This document shows, piece after piece, positions 11,126-22,689 of a stretch of DNA of 64,000 bases. The stretch covers positions 168,948,903 through 169,012,902 of the forward strand of contig NC_057866.1 of NCBI RefSeq assembly GCF_019393635.1. The letters run 5' to 3'. A program made the position numbers and the translations under genes. The notes beneath the pieces were generated by a model. It had not been told where the DNA came from. It worked only from the letters and a program-made list of their open reading frames with translations, and ran no database searches. The stretch's first letter is position 1. Every line of letters begins with the position of its first letter. This stretch comes from Dromiciops gliroides. Taxonomy: Eukaryota > Chordata > Mammalia > Microbiotheria > Microbiotheriidae.

Positions 11126-12191
11126 TTAAACTTCTCTTGAGTCTTGTATGTTAAGATCAAATTTTCTATTCAGTTCTGATCTTTTCATCAGGAAAGATTG
11201 AAAGTCTCCAATGTCATTAAATGTCCATCTTTTCCCCTGAAAGAGAATGATCAGTTTTGCTGGGTAATAGATTCTTGGTTGCAATCCAAGCTCCTTTGCC
11301 TTCCAGAATATCATATTCCAAGCCTTGTAATCCTTTAATGTTGAAGCTGCCAGGTCCTGAGCAATCCTGACTGTGGCTCCATGATATTTAAATTGCTTCT
11401 TTCTGGCTGCTTGGAGTATTTTCTCCTTCACCTGATAATTCTGGAATTTGGCTACAATATTCCTTGGAGTTTACCTTTTGGAGTCTCTTTCAGGAGGTGA
11501 TCGGTGGATTCTTTCAATGATGATTTTATCCTCTGATTCTATGATATCAGGGCAGTTCTCCTTAATAATTTCCTGGAATATGGTGTCCAGATTCTTTTTC
11601 TGGTCATGGCTTTCAGGCAGTCCAATGATTCTCACATTGTCTCTCCTGGATCTGTTTTCCAGATCAGTTGTCTTTCCAATGAGGTATTTCACATTTTCTT
11701 CTATTTTTTCATTCTTTTGATTCTGCTTGACTGATTCCTGGTGTCTCATGGATTCCTTATCTTCCAACTGACCAATTTTAATTTTTAAGGCATTGTTTTC
11801 TTCAATGAGATTATGCACCTTTTTTTCCATTTGGCCAAATGAATTTTTTAAGGCATTGTTTTCTTCAGTGAAATTATGCTCTTTTTTTTTCCATTTGGCC
11901 AGTCAATTTTTGTGCTTCCTTTTCCAAGCTGCCAATTTTTTTTTCATAGTTTTCTTGTTTTGCTTTCATTTCTCTCCCCATTTTTTCTTCTACCTCTCTC
12001 AATTGATTTTTGAAATCCTTTTCGAGCTCTTCCAGGAAGGCTTTTTGTTCTTGAGACCAATTCACCTTCCCTCGTGAAGCTTCACATGTAGGCAATTTGA
12101 GGGTATTGTCCTCATCTGAGTTTGTGTTGGCTTCTTCCCTATTGATACAGAAGCTCTCAATGGAGAGGGCTCTTTTTTGCTTCTTACTCAT
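11126..12191 (-). pseudogene. L1 ORF1 (RNA-binding coiled-coil protein), broken
   Basis: Three frame blocks: 12191-11874 (N-terminus and coiled coil), 11830-11471 (rest of the coil and RRM, with DNVRIIGLPE), 11431-11126 (C-terminal domain, QPRIYYPAKL). The first break coincides with an A-run expanded from 7 to 9 near 11882-11890. The second is a single in-frame TAA near 11472. The coil contains a 63-bp tandem duplication at 11787-11912, which is three heptads. Confidence 0.85.
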
Positions 12192-12825
12192 TATTGCAGC
12201 TTATTTATTTACTTTTTAAGTTGAGGTCTGCTCTGGGGGCACCAGGGTCCCTGTTTTGGGCTTCTTGTGCAGGGTATAGGTGCTGTGTGACCGGCTTTTT
12301 ACTCTGAGGCCTTTATAGTGTGTGCAGTTCGCCCCCCTGCACTTCCTGTCTGAGCGCTCTGCCAGGCGCCCGATCCCGGTGTCCGATCCTGCCTGACCCG
12401 TTCGTGGCCCTCCCGGCAAGTGCAGGTAGGTTTTTCCACTGTCCTTCTTGGCCACCATATTTTTGAGCCAGGTTTCAGGGGCCTCAGTTTTTTGACTGTG
12501 GCCCACAGCTCCTGCTGATTTGCCCCGACCCCCTCAGCGCTGGACTGCTGCGCTGCGCTGGGCCTCCCTTTTGCCTGAGTCAGACCGACCTTTTCCTGAA
12601 GTCTTCCAAATTATCTCTGGTTGGAAGACTGTGTCTCTCTGTCTCTTTGCAGGTTCTGTAGTTTCAGAATCCATCCAGAGGCTTGATTTAATGTTCTTTT
12701 TGAGGGAACTGAAGGAGAGCTCAGGCAGCTTGCTGATTCCTCTCCACCATCTAGGCTCCGCTGACTCACATTCCATAACTCTAATTTGTAAAACACCTTT
12801 CATAACTCTGGAGAGTAACATTCAT

Positions 12826-13080
12826 AGAATGTAAGCTCCTTGAGGGTAGGGATTTTTTTCTTTTCTTTTTTCATGGGGCAATGAGGGTTAAGTGACTTGC
12901 CCAGGGTCACACAGTTAGTGTCAAGTGTCTGAGGCTGGATTTGAACTCAGGTCCTCCTGAATCCAGGGCCAGTGCTTTGTCCACTAGCTGCCCCGATTTT
13001 TTTCTATCCTAGTAATTCTAACATCTAACACAGTGCCTTATACACAATAGGTATTTAATAAATGTTTATTGGATTGGATT
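12826..13080 (+). mobile_element. L2 LINE 3' end split by a SINE
   Basis: TGTAAGCTCCTTGAGGGTAG before and CACAGTGCCTTATACACAAT then AATAAATGTTTATTGGATTG after the SINE at 12862-12994. Confidence 0.75.
12862..12994 (-). mobile_element. Poly(A)-type marsupial SINE in L2
   Basis: Slightly deleted copy (CACAGTTAGTGTCAAGTG) with duplication GATTTTTTTCT at 12851-12861 and 12995-13005. Confidence 0.85.
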
Positions 13081-13594
13081 GTTTTTAATCCTGGACACTC
13101 TCATTTTGAAACTATTCATCATATTTTCTTCTTTTAGTTTAGTTTTTATATCATGAGCCAAAACTTACAAGACTGTTTAATGTCCTGAAATTCATGGAAA
13201 TAAACAGTGACTCTAAGTATTGATTGGCAATTAAATACACACACATCCTAGCTCTCTCCCTATGGAGTTATATAAATATAGGCAATTTCTTTGATAGCCT
13301 AAATTTCTTAGTAGATGGCTAAACAAAGACTAATAGGAAATATTCTCAGTTCATAGGCATGTTATTTTTAAAATGAAGGTTTTCTAGATCACAAACTGGA
13401 AACAAGAAACCATGATCATTAATGAAGAGTACAAAGACTTAATTTCTTAACCATCTTTAAAATTTATACCAAAGAGACCATTTTTTTTTCAACATGAAAG
13501 GGGAAGGGTCAGAAATCCCCATTATGGATTCCATAATTATAGCAGAAGAGGCCATTGTGAAAGGGAGCCCACATTTCATAGCAATTAAAAAGGT

Positions 13595-14158
13595 TCTTTA
13601 TCAATTTCCAGAGTAGTTAAAACTTCTCATTTTTAATAGTAACTGCTGCATAAGAGATGTAGGAATGTTCGACCTCATAAATAGGCACATGAAATATGGG
13701 AAATCTGGTTCTGTACATGCGAAGGAGAAAGCTTGGTGCCTGGAACCCATTAATAATGCAAGAGGGGTCACCATCTGGACATGGACATATAAAAACACAC
13801 TGACATTACTGGTGAATGGCAGCTCTAGCATCTGGATCATATTACTCCATATTTTCCTCATCCACACATCATAGTAGGAAGAATTTCCTGTCAAATCAGG
13901 CTGCTGCTGCCCAAAGGTAGTACATGAATTTAAAAAGACCTTGCAGGAAAGTGAACATTGAATCTCTCTTTTCATTTGTCTAATGGTACCGGATGATGAA
14001 TGGGTCACTAAATAGGAAAAAGCAGGATCACATGATGCCTCTTGTGGTCCTCCCTTTGCCTTGTAATTCCACAACAAATTATAGTCCTGTACTGGTGCCA
14101 GTAGTTGGCTCAAAGAAATCCTGTTGAGAAATGACACCAGAGAATGTTGTTCTGTCCT
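13595..14158 (-). other. Unidentified 185-codon open frame
   Basis: Frame open from just after a TAA near 14160 to a stop near 13601. It contains no ATG near its start (the reported start is GTG at 14137). Composition is unlike a microsatellite: mixed, cysteine-containing, with SQLLAPVQDYNLLWNY near the beginning and MLELPFTSNVSVFLYVHVQM mid-way. No SINE or LINE text overlaps it. I do not recognise the product. It could be a processed-pseudogene remnant or chance. Confidence 0.25.
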
Positions 14159-14353
14159 TTACAATGGTGGTGTTAAATGCATGGACCCAAATTAAAGGGT
14201 ATCAATGGTCTAGCCATAGATGTGCTCCTCCCTCCCAAGATTGAACCTGTTGTGAAGAGCTTTGACATTCTGGGGTTTGTTCTTCCCTAATACTTAGGGA
14301 GATTGTGGGTGGTGATGGGGTTTCTTAATGAGGGACCTCTGGGATAATCTAGT

Positions 14354-14652
14354 CCAGAGACTGTTAACCTAGGGTCCATGGATAGATTTCAGTGGGTCCC
14401 TTACCTTGGATGGGAAAAAAGGAATCCTTCCTTCCTTCCTTCCTTCCTTCCTTCCTTCCTTCCTTCCTTCCTTCCTTCCTTCCTTCCTTCCTTCCTTCCT
14501 TCCTTCCTTCCTTCCTTCCTTCCTTCCTTCCTTCCTTCCTTCTCTCTTAGGATTTTTATCTTAGGCACTTAAAACATCATTCAGAGAAAGAGCCCATAGG
14601 CTTCACCAGACTGCCAGAGGAGACCATTATATAGAAAAAGTTAAGAAGCCCT
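14354..14652 (-). mobile_element. hAT-type MITE with internal TTCC expansion
   Basis: Ends CCAGAGACTGTTAACCT and AAAGTTAAGAAGCCCT resemble the MITE at 42930, in opposite orientation, and share text such as GGCTTCACCAGACTGCC with my memory of a common marsupial hAT MITE. Flanks AATCTAGT (14346-14353) and TATCTAGT (14653-14660) look like an 8-bp duplication with one mismatch. Confidence 0.6.
14424..14541. repeat. TTCC tetranucleotide microsatellite
   Basis: About 28 nearly perfect TTCC units inside the MITE. Confidence 0.95.
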
Positions 14653-14777
14653 TATCTAGTACCAGCCCTCTAATTTTGCCTGTGAGGATACTATTTTGGA
14701 AAGGCCCTCAGAAGCATCACGTAAACCTTAGCCCTGTTTCCAAATAAGAGTAGACTACTTTTGTCACTGCTGTTTTT

Positions 14778-14931
14778 TTGTTTTTGTTTTTTTTGGCAGG
14801 GCAATGAGGGTTAAGTGACTTGCCCAGGGTCACACAGCTAGTAAGTGTCAAGTGTCTGAGGTCACATTTGACCTCAAGTCCTCCTGAATCCAGGGCCGGT
14901 GCTTTATCCACTGTACCACCTAGCTGCCCCA
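14778..14931 (-). mobile_element. Poly(A)-type marsupial SINE
   Basis: Antisense copy; duplication GTCACTGCTGTTTTT (14763-14777) against GTCACTGATGTTTTT (14932-14946), one mismatch. Confidence 0.85.
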
Positions 14932-15374
14932 GTCACTGATGTTTTTAAATAATGTTATCTAGAAAAGAAGATTATTGTTTCCCTCTGCTGTAATAGTGCT
15001 AAGTGTTAGTTTTCCACCACTATTAATAAACACCAAAGAAGTTTAACTTAAGCAGAGAAAGTCTTTCAAATTCTGCATGGAGGAAGAGAAATTTAGCTGA
15101 AAGTGGTCAGTGTTCAAAGACTGAGCAGTCTTGCAGTTCCCCCAGTATACCTAAATATTCAGGACTTCCAACTCACACTGAACTGAAACCTTCCAACTAA
15201 AAGACAGCACGTGGGCAAAAATCATGGAAAGGGAAAGGGGTAAAGCACATACAATCCATAGAAGAAAGTGGAGGGGACGTAGTTGAATAGAGTTTCATTT
15301 CTAATTTAATTGTGTATTAAGTTGGTTGAAGCTGTGTCTGTGTATACACTTTCCCAACCCTCTACAACAAGGTG

Positions 15375-15575
15375 CGGTGGAGAGGTAGCAAGCATCCTAC
15401 CTCAGACATTCTAGCTGTATGACCTTGACAAGGCCACTTAACAAGTCTGAGCTTCAATTTCCTCATCTGTAAAATGAAGATAATAACGCCTCCCTTATAA
15501 GGTTCTTGTGAGCATCAAGTGAGATAATGTATGGAAAGTACTCTGAACACTTTAAAATGCTGTATAAATGAAAGC
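15375..15575 (+). mobile_element. MIR-like CORE-SINE
   Basis: CTAGCTGTATGACCTTGACA, TTTCCTCATCTGTAAAATGA and a GTGAGATAATGTATGGAAAG tail region. Confidence 0.65.
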
Positions 15576-16174
15576 AGACAATGTGAGAGTGCTTGTGAGT
15601 TTCTATGACAAGAATAACTAAGTGGGTGGCCAGCCCTATGCAGATGAGCTTCTTCAGAAGAGACAATCCATCACTGGACTCGTACTTAGAGTCTTTCCAA
15701 ATGGATAGGACCTGCTAGAGTGTGTTCTGCTGGAGATTGTGTCCTCAAGTTGTCTTAGGAGGAGAACTGCTTTACCCCTTTATTTTTGCTGTTCTATGTT
15801 CATTCTGTCTATTTGTGGACGAAATTTGGAGAGCCCAGAATTTTTGGACCTAGTCTGCCATCTTCCCAGAATCCCCCCTTCTGTTGGTACATCTTTCTAA
15901 GACACAGGGACAGCTTCACTCCACAGTGACAGGTGTCTGATGGAAAGTGAACAATGTAGTTAGATACCCCAATAGCTATACTTAGGTTTTCATTTGCATG
16001 TTGTAAAAGCCTGTGTAAACAAGCTTATTCTTAGCCCACTTTATTTTCTAAATGCGTTTGTTTCTTTTGCAGTCTATCTTCACTGCTGAGCTGCCTTCTC
16101 TTAAGCTGCTTGAGGCATCTGATGCAGAGAAGACAGGCTGATTAACTTGAAATAGGATTGACTTAGGAGGAAGG

Positions 16175-16430
16175 ATGGATAATAATAAATGACATCCCTG
16201 TCATGTTTTAAGGCTTGCAGAGGCTTATCTTATTGGAGCCTCTGGACCATGCTGTGAGGTAAGTGCTAAGGATATTTTGATCTCCCTTTTATAGATGGGG
16301 AAACAGAAACTCAGAGAGATCAGTAGTGATTGGCACATGCGCTTATGCATATGCATCAATATCCGAGGCAAGAAATGAATGCAGGTATTCCTGACAGAAG
16401 GGCTATAATGTTACCCACCATGACATTCAG
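16175..16430 (-). mobile_element. MIR-like CORE-SINE, decayed
   Basis: Reversed pattern with TTTATAGATGGGGAAACAGA and CTCAGAGAGATCA. Confidence 0.5.
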
Positions 16431-16467
16431 CCTCTCTCAGTGAAGAGCTTATCTGAAAAGGTAATAG

Positions 16468-16469
<2 letters not shown>

Positions 16470-16513
<44 letters not shown>
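16470..16513. repeat. TG microsatellite
   Basis: About 21 TG units; secondary TG/TA-rich stretch to 16810. Confidence 0.95.
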
Positions 16514-16515
<2 letters not shown>

Positions 16516-16624
16516 CCACTTTGCATCTGCTGCCTTGCCTGGTTTCAATTCCAAGGACACAAGTATCCCTGGTGTCCTATCCCTGTCCCAATCCCTGTCT
16601 CGTTTTGGGTGTTGCCTCTTTCTT

Positions 16625-16740
16625 TAGATTGTAAGCTCCTTGAGGGCAGGCACTTTCTATTAATTGTATCCTTAGCACTTAACACAGTGCCTTACATGTT
16701 GTAAGTGTTTAATAAATGTTAATTGGATTGGATTGATATA
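16625..16740 (+). mobile_element. L2 LINE 3' end
   Basis: Excellent match to the L2 tail: GTAAGCTCCTTGAGGGCAGG, CAGTGCCTTACATGTTGTAA, AATAAATGTTAATTGGATTG. Confidence 0.8.
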
Positions 16741-16813
16741 TGTGTATATATTTATGTGTGTGTATTAGATCTGTGTGTGTTTGTGTGTATATATGTATAC
16801 ATGTATGCAGATA

Positions 16814-17417
16814 TAGGGTATCCCAAAAGTCTTAGTGAAGTTTTATTCTTTTTATAACTTCAGAAGTATAAATACTATAAACTTTCAAAAACATAATTTG
16901 AAAGTTTAATCATTTAAATTTCTTTTATCCTTATTTAGTTTTGTGAGTTGTGGATAATAGATTTAAATTTTTTGTTTTAATCGGTTGGGGCAGCTCATTG
17001 TTATACTTTGCATGTGTAACAGTTTCTCATTCATACTTCCTCAAACTAGTGGATCAATAGAAGAAGTCCTCTTGGTTGGCCACCTCACTTACATCATCTA
17101 TCACCAGTACTTTTTCTTGCAGAGTCATATACAAACTTCCATGTATGCATTAAAACTTCATTCTTTAGATGATTTTAAAGTCAAGATTATAAATGCAATC
17201 CTTTCAGGTACTGAGCAGCATCTGATGAATGATTTTACAAAGTTCAAAAATTGAGTAGAGCTTTGTAAGGCATAAAATAGTGGTTATTTTGAATTTTAAA
17301 ACATATCAATATTTTTAAATTTTAATAATTAACTTAATTTTTTCCAAGTTTGTAGCCTTTATATTTCTGAAGTTATTAAAGCTTAAAACTGAACTGAGAC
17401 TTTTGGGACATCCTGTA
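16814..17417 (+). mobile_element. Tc1/mariner transposon remnant
   Basis: Terminal inverted repeats TAGGGTATCCCAAAAGTCT and, at the right end reversed, TACAGGATGTCCCAAAAGTC, flanked by TA. Inside, a decayed plus-strand transposase C-terminal segment reads WINRRSPLGWPP (about 17050-17085), where mariners have a W-D-RR-P-WPPRSPDLTP-type block. At about 604 bp it is roughly half an autonomous element. Confidence 0.75.
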
Positions 17418-17465
17418 TATCATACGACTCTGGTATGTTAACTACTTAGATTAGCAATCCTTTTT

Positions 17466-17637
17466 CAGAAGACAGAGATTGAGAGAGAGAGAGGGAGAGG
17501 GAAAGGGAGAGGGAGCGGGGTGGGGGGGGAGGGAGGGAGAGAGAAAGAAGAAGAAGAAGAAGAAGAGGAGGAGGAGGAGGAAGAGGAAGAGGAAGAAGAA
17601 AAAGAAGAGGAGAAACAAGAGGAAGAAGAAGAAGAGT
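17466..17637. repeat. Purine tract (GA, GAA, GAG)
   Basis: 170 bp almost without pyrimidines, moving from GAGAGG to GAA and GAG triplets. Confidence 0.9.
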
Positions 17638-18129
17638 ACAATTGGAAGGTAGGTGTTTTATGCGTTCATGTGCTTTGCTTTAAATTAGGCTAATAGGTTA
17701 AAATATCCATTTTCCCAAAAGAAATCTCAGCAGGAGAGAATTCACATTACATTTACAAAAGAATAGACAATCTTTTAAATTGTGAATATAAATGTCTTCA
17801 ACTAGAAGGAAAAAGAATTTCATTTTGTTCATTGCTAAAGATACCCTCCAAAAAGAGGGGGGCAGGGAAACCCTATATGCCATAAGATTGTAATTAAAAT
17901 TAACTTAATTTCTTTAACTTTTTGCTTAAAAATAGATTTTGGAACTTAAAACTTTATAAAAACAAATGTCAGAAATTGTTTTAACACGTAATTAGGGAAA
18001 AATAAAATATATTAAATTGAAAAAAATTATGATGACAATGTCTTCCTTCTCCTAACCCTGACTTCTCATGGGATAAGAGCCTGGTCAAACACAAGACTTT
18101 CATTTACATAGACCCTGATCTGAATATAT

Positions 18130-18400
18130 CTATTGTGTAGAGAGATAGAGAGAGAGATAGAGAGATAGAGAGATAGAGAGAGAGATAGAGAGATAGATGG
18201 AGAGATAGATGGATATATAGATAGATGATAGAGAGGTGGATAGAGAGATGGATGATAGACATAGATACATGATAGAGAAGTGGATAGATAGATGGATATA
18301 GATAGGTTGATAGAATGATGGATTGACAGATTGATAAATTAACAGACTGATTAAAAGCTAGATTGATGGATAGATTGACAGATGGATGGATAGATAGAGC
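18130..18400. repeat. GATA/GAGATA-type simple repeat
   Basis: Imperfect AGAGATAG and GATAGATG units over 270 bp, preceding an ancient repeat. Confidence 0.85.
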
Positions 18401-18560
18401 ATTTATTAAATACTTACTATGTGCCATGCCCTGGGCTGAGGGCTGTGTGATAAAAACATAAGCAAATAAGATAGACCCTGCCCTCTGGAAGCCTCCATTC
18501 AAAAGGAAGAAGACAAAACATACAAGGGAGCTATAAGGTTGGGATACACATGATAACATA
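18397..18560 (+). repeat. Ancient dispersed repeat (same family as 4490)
   Basis: GCATTTATTAAATACTTACT, ATGTGCCATGCCCTGGGCTG, then ACCCTGCCCTCTGGAAGCC. Confidence 0.45.
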
Positions 18561-19317
18561 GATGGGAGATGCCATCTGGGAATTGATATAGAAGCCCTTG
18601 TTTTGGACCAGAAAAGGTGAAAACTCATCTCTTTCCTAGAGAGCAAGGTTCTGTTAGTGGTGGTGGGGTATGGGGTGGGGAGAGAGATGATAATGATGTC
18701 CAACCTCAGTGTAGGCAGCATAGTTTGAAGATGGTGGCAGAGTCACCAGTAATGAGTGACTTGCAACTCAGAGTCATAAATATGACAGTCAGATCATTAG
18801 CTCCAGCTCTTTCAGTGAGTAAGTTATTATTTAGCCATTTCACAGATGAAACACCTGAGTTCTGGAGAAGTTAAATGATTTTACAGAGGTCACATAGCTA
18901 GGAGAGGAGACAGTGCAGTCCTGAAGCAACCCATTCTATTTTTTGGGTGGTTCTAATCTTCTGCTGATTAAGCCAGGGATCTGGAAGGATATATAAGCTC
19001 CTCCAGACCACCATGAATTTAGTTATAAAATTATCCTGTGATTTAGGTTTTAGGAGAATCCTATTCTCCTGATTCCTGAGGCAAAACTTAGATCACAGAC
19101 TGATTTTACATTAAAGCCTAGAAGAGAGGTATAACTATCTCTTTCTTGGGCTTCATCAGCCAGAGATTAGAGCCACCCAAAGGTGGATTGGAATGTGTCA
19201 GGAGAGGAGGGGGGTGGGGTGTTCTTATTCACTGAAAGTCTTCAAACTGAAACTGAATGAACCCTTGCTAGGTATGCTGTGGATCGGGTGGCCTCCCTCT
19301 GAGATTTTGAGATTCCT

Positions 19318-19790
19318 CAACCAATCAATCAATTAGTAAATATTTATTAAGTACTTGTTACTTAATAATAGGTGGGCAGCTAGGTGGCACAGAATGCCAG
19401 GCGAAGTCAGAAAGACTCATCTTCTTAAGTACAAATCTGGCCTCAGACACTTACTAGTTGTGTGACCCTGGGCAAGTCACTTAAACTTATTTGCCTCAGT
19501 CTCCTTATCTGAAAATCAGCTAGAGGTGGAAATGACTGACCACTCTAGTATTTTTGCCAAGAAAAAACCTAAATGGAGTCATGAAGCATTGTGCAAGACT
19601 GAACCAACACAATAACAACAAATGTTCCAGGAACTGTGATAAGTGCTGGGGATAGAAAAAGGGACAAAAGACAGTTCCTGCCCTCAAGGAGCTTACATTC
19701 TAATGGGCGAGACAACATGCCAACACATATCTACAAAACAAGCTGTAAACGGGAGAAATAGGAAATGATTAGCAGAGGGAAGGTACTAGA
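19318..19790 (+). repeat. Ancient dispersed repeat split by an RTE-tailed SINE
   Basis: Left part TATTTATTAAGTACTTGTTA, right part AGTGCTGGGGATAGAAAAAG and CAAGGAGCTTACATTCTAAT. The element at 19371-19620 lies between. Confidence 0.5.
19371..19620 (+). mobile_element. RTE-tailed marsupial SINE
   Basis: Head GGGCAGCTAGGTGGCACAG, CORE-like body, and the RTE-type end TTTTTGCCAAGAAAAAAC, GGAGTCATGAAGC, then CAACACAATAACAACA. Confidence 0.8.
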
Positions 19791-19934
19791 GTCGAGATCA
19801 AATTCATTGAACCAAATCGTGCTATTATGGAAGTTTTGTCCATGCAAAAAATTCTCTAGGATGATAGAAATCTAATATTAGCAAGCAGCAGACCCACAAG
19901 GACCCATGTCAAAGCAAGGTTCCTTCCATATTCT

Positions 19935-20078
19935 TTTTTTTTTTTTCCGGGGTAATGAGGGTTAAGTGACTTGCCCAAGATTACACAGCTAGTGTCAAGT
20001 GTCTGAGGTCAAATTTGAACTCAGGTCCTCCTGAATGCAGGGCTGGTGCTTCATCCACTGTGCCACCTAGCTGCACCC
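19935..20078 (-). mobile_element. Poly(A)-type marsupial SINE
   Basis: Antisense copy; 13-bp duplication CCTTCCATATTCT (19922-19934 and 20079-20091). Confidence 0.85.
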
Positions 20079-20184
20079 CCTTCCATATTCTCGAGTGGCA
20101 GTTTTAGAATTTATTAGGTTTTCAGTTTCTGAGCTTGGTGTCCTGTTTGTATTAGTACTTCAACAGGGAGGTATAATATAAAGG

Positions 20185-20345
20185 AAATAGCAGAGAAACC
20201 GGAGGTTCAAAGGACCCTCTGATGCTTACTAGCTGTATGGCATTGGGCAAACCTCTTAACCTCTCTGGGCCTCAATTTCCTTATTTGTAAAAGAGAAGGT
20301 TGGATTAGATAGTCTCTGAGATCCCTTCCAAATGAGTCTGTAATA
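20185..20345 (+). mobile_element. MIR-like CORE-SINE
   Basis: GCTTACTAGCTGTATGGCAT, CTCAATTTCCTTATTTGTAA and GGTTGGATTAGATAGTCTCT. Confidence 0.65.
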
Positions 20346-20509
20346 CTATGTGGACAGTAAATGTCAGGAAGGAACATCGCTGGTGAAGCAAAATTCCATT
20401 AGAACGAAACTCTGCCTTCTTATAATCTAAATTATACTCACAGAGAAAGAGAAATGACTTCATTTAAATTTAAGCAATTACATGGGATTTTTTTTTCATT
20501 TCTGAATCT

Positions 20510-20725
20510 GACAAGGACTAGGCCTGGAGTCAAGAAGTCTTAGATTCAAATTTAGCCTCAGACACTTACTATTTGTGTGAGCTCAGGCAATTCACACAAT
20601 CACTGTCTGCCTCAGTTTCCTCATGTGTAAAATGAGGATAATAATGGCACCTACCTCCCAGGGTAGTTGTGAGGATAAAATTAGTAACATAGTTGTAAAG
20701 TGCTTTGCAAACCTTAAAGTTCCAT
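20510..20725 (+). mobile_element. MIR-like CORE-SINE, nearly complete
   Basis: CAGACACTTACTATTTGTGT, CTCAGTTTCCTCATGTGTAA, CACCTACCTCCCAGGGTAGT, and the 3' part AAGTGCTTTGCAAACCTTAA. Confidence 0.75.
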
Positions 20726-21125
20726 TTGAGGATAGTAAAAGGTTAAACTGTTTACATTCCTACATGGGAATATGATACTTGTAACTCATAAGAGCTCTCT
20801 CAGTATTAGGGCAGCTGGGTAGAGTATATTTAGACAGAGGGCGCAGGTGTTCTCTTTACAACAACCAGAGCAGTAACTAGGGTAGGACAACTAGACCTTT
20901 GCCCTAGAAACCCATTAGAAGGGGCCGACAGCACCCACACTCCTTAAGTAGGTAGAAGCAGCTAGTTAGAAAAAGAGAATTCATTACAATAGGAAGCTAG
21001 CAGGTGGCAAGGTTCCTCCCCACAGAAGCTTCACTCCAGGTGTCTGCTTCTCCACCATCCCATACCACCCTCCTCTTTAGACAGAGTTGAAATAAGCATT
21101 CAAATGCAAAACATTAAGAAATTTT

Positions 21126-21349
21126 TCAGTCATGTCCAACTCTTTGTGACCCCATTTGGGGTTCTCTTGGCAGATACTGGAGGGGTCTGCCATTTCCTTC
21201 TCCAGATCATTTTACAAATGAGGAAACTGAGGCAAACAGGGTTAAGTAACTTGTCCAGGGTCACACAGCTAGTGAGTATCTGAAGCCAGATTTGAATTCA
21301 GGAAAATGAATCTTTGAAGTCTGGCTCTCTCTTCACGGTACGACCTAGA
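21126..21349 (-). mobile_element. RTE-tailed marsupial SINE
   Basis: Antisense: begins CAGTCATGTCCAACTCTTTG, then GACCCCATTTGGGG and the CTCATTT/GAGGAAACTGAGG core. The head side is decayed (CGGTACGACCTAG). Confidence 0.8.
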
Positions 21350-21480
21350 TAGAGTCAGTATGGTATAATGTCTATTCAGAGAGCTGGTCTTGAAGAGAGG
21401 AAGTTCTGGATTTCATTCTGCGTTCACCACATAAACTGTCTGTGTGACCCTGAGCAAGTCACCTAAGCAACTCTCTAAGA
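21350..21480 (+). mobile_element. MIR-like fragment
   Basis: AGTATGGTATAATG head-like text and CTGTGTGACCCTGAGCAAGT. Confidence 0.45.
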
Positions 21481-22199
21481 CTGTGCTGAGGAAAAGATGC
21501 TGAGATGCATTGGTAGAGGGAGTTTCCTCACTTTGGAGATCCGTATACCAATAGAATCACAGGTTCCAATCTCTGTCCTTTAAGGTTTACAAGTAAGTCA
21601 TTTACCAACTCTAACTCTGCGAGGCAAGTCCTGCTGGCATTATTATTTCCAGTTTATAGATTTGTAAACTGAAAACTAATAGAGGAGAAATGATGTATGC
21701 AGGGTCACATGGTCTGGAGTTATCAGAATCTTGACCTTTTGACTATAAGGTTGGGACTTGCCCCACTGTAACATAGAGGCTGAGATGTGGCTGACATGAA
21801 TTTTTTCCTCCCCTGGTCCCTCTTTTCTCCCCAACATAAACCCTTGTTAAGTTGTCAGTCTCCCTTTATAAGCAACAAACAGCCCAGAAAGGAAATCTGT
21901 CAGAGCCAATGAAGAAAAACGCTTGTGGAAGGCAGTGACCACACTCTACTCTAAGAGAATGACATTTTTGATACCCCACCCCCCCCCATTTCCCCCTTGA
22001 TGTTCCGGATGTTTGTGTGCATATCTTATTGTGATTCCTTTTCCTATCTCATGGACAGCAGAGAAGCCTTGGTCAGCTCTGAAGAGCCTCTCTGAGACAC
22101 TTAGCATAATTCTTTCCAAAACCTTTGCTCTTGGAGTGCCCCCTGCTGGACAATGCAGTGGCTATCCTTTTGTGTGTGTAGGGGGGAATGGACTGAATT

Positions 22200-22370
22200 C
22201 AAAATTTGATAGCCAGATGAACGGTAAAGTAGCATCTGCTTCAAGCTTCTCATTTTACATATGAAGAAACTGAGGCCCAGAAAAGTAGAGCAACTTGGTC
22301 AAGACCACACGGGCAGGAAGTGGCAAAGATGGGATATACCTAATTCCCAATCCATTGCTCTTCTCCCCAG
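22200..22370 (-). mobile_element. MIR-like fragment
   Basis: CATTTTACATATGAAGAAAC, TGAGGCCCAGAAAAGTAGA and ACACGGGCAGGAAGTGGCA. Confidence 0.5.
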
Positions 22371-22689
22371 ACCATTCAGTGAGGAAACAAGCCCAAGGTC
22401 ATACAGGTAATACCCAGCAGAATTAGGGTTCAAACTTGGCCTTCTGATACCAAATCCACTGTTCTTTCCATCATATCATGGCATATTTACACAGAAGAGT
22501 TGATTCAACCTTATGGTATTGCCAGTGTAGTAAATCCACACAAATTCTCAGTTGGGTTCAGTTTATAGCTTTTTCCCTTTTACAACTATATATAGCTCCC
22601 TTTGAATAACTTCTAAATTCTAAGAGAGCTGGAACTGATTCAATTAAAACATTTATTAAGTATCTCTGATGAAACACATGAGCAGAGAG

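Larger units (their letters stand above)
7241..12765 (-). mobile_element. Near full-length L1 (LINE-1), 3'-truncated, inactive
   Basis: Order from the 5' end: GC-rich 5'UTR (about 12765-12192), ORF1 (12191-11126), a purine-rich spacer of about 600 nt, then ORF2 (about 10505 down to 7245). The 3' end is missing: ORF2 stops short in its C-terminal part at the junction with the sense ORF1 piece, so no L1 poly(A) is present. A SINE sits in ORF2 at 7489-7637. Several frameshifts fall in A-runs. Confidence 0.9.

Noticed and set aside
14424..14541. Regular short-period array that might suggest CRISPR or satellite
   Set aside because: Plain tetranucleotide repeat with no spacers; a mammalian nuclear context rules out CRISPR.
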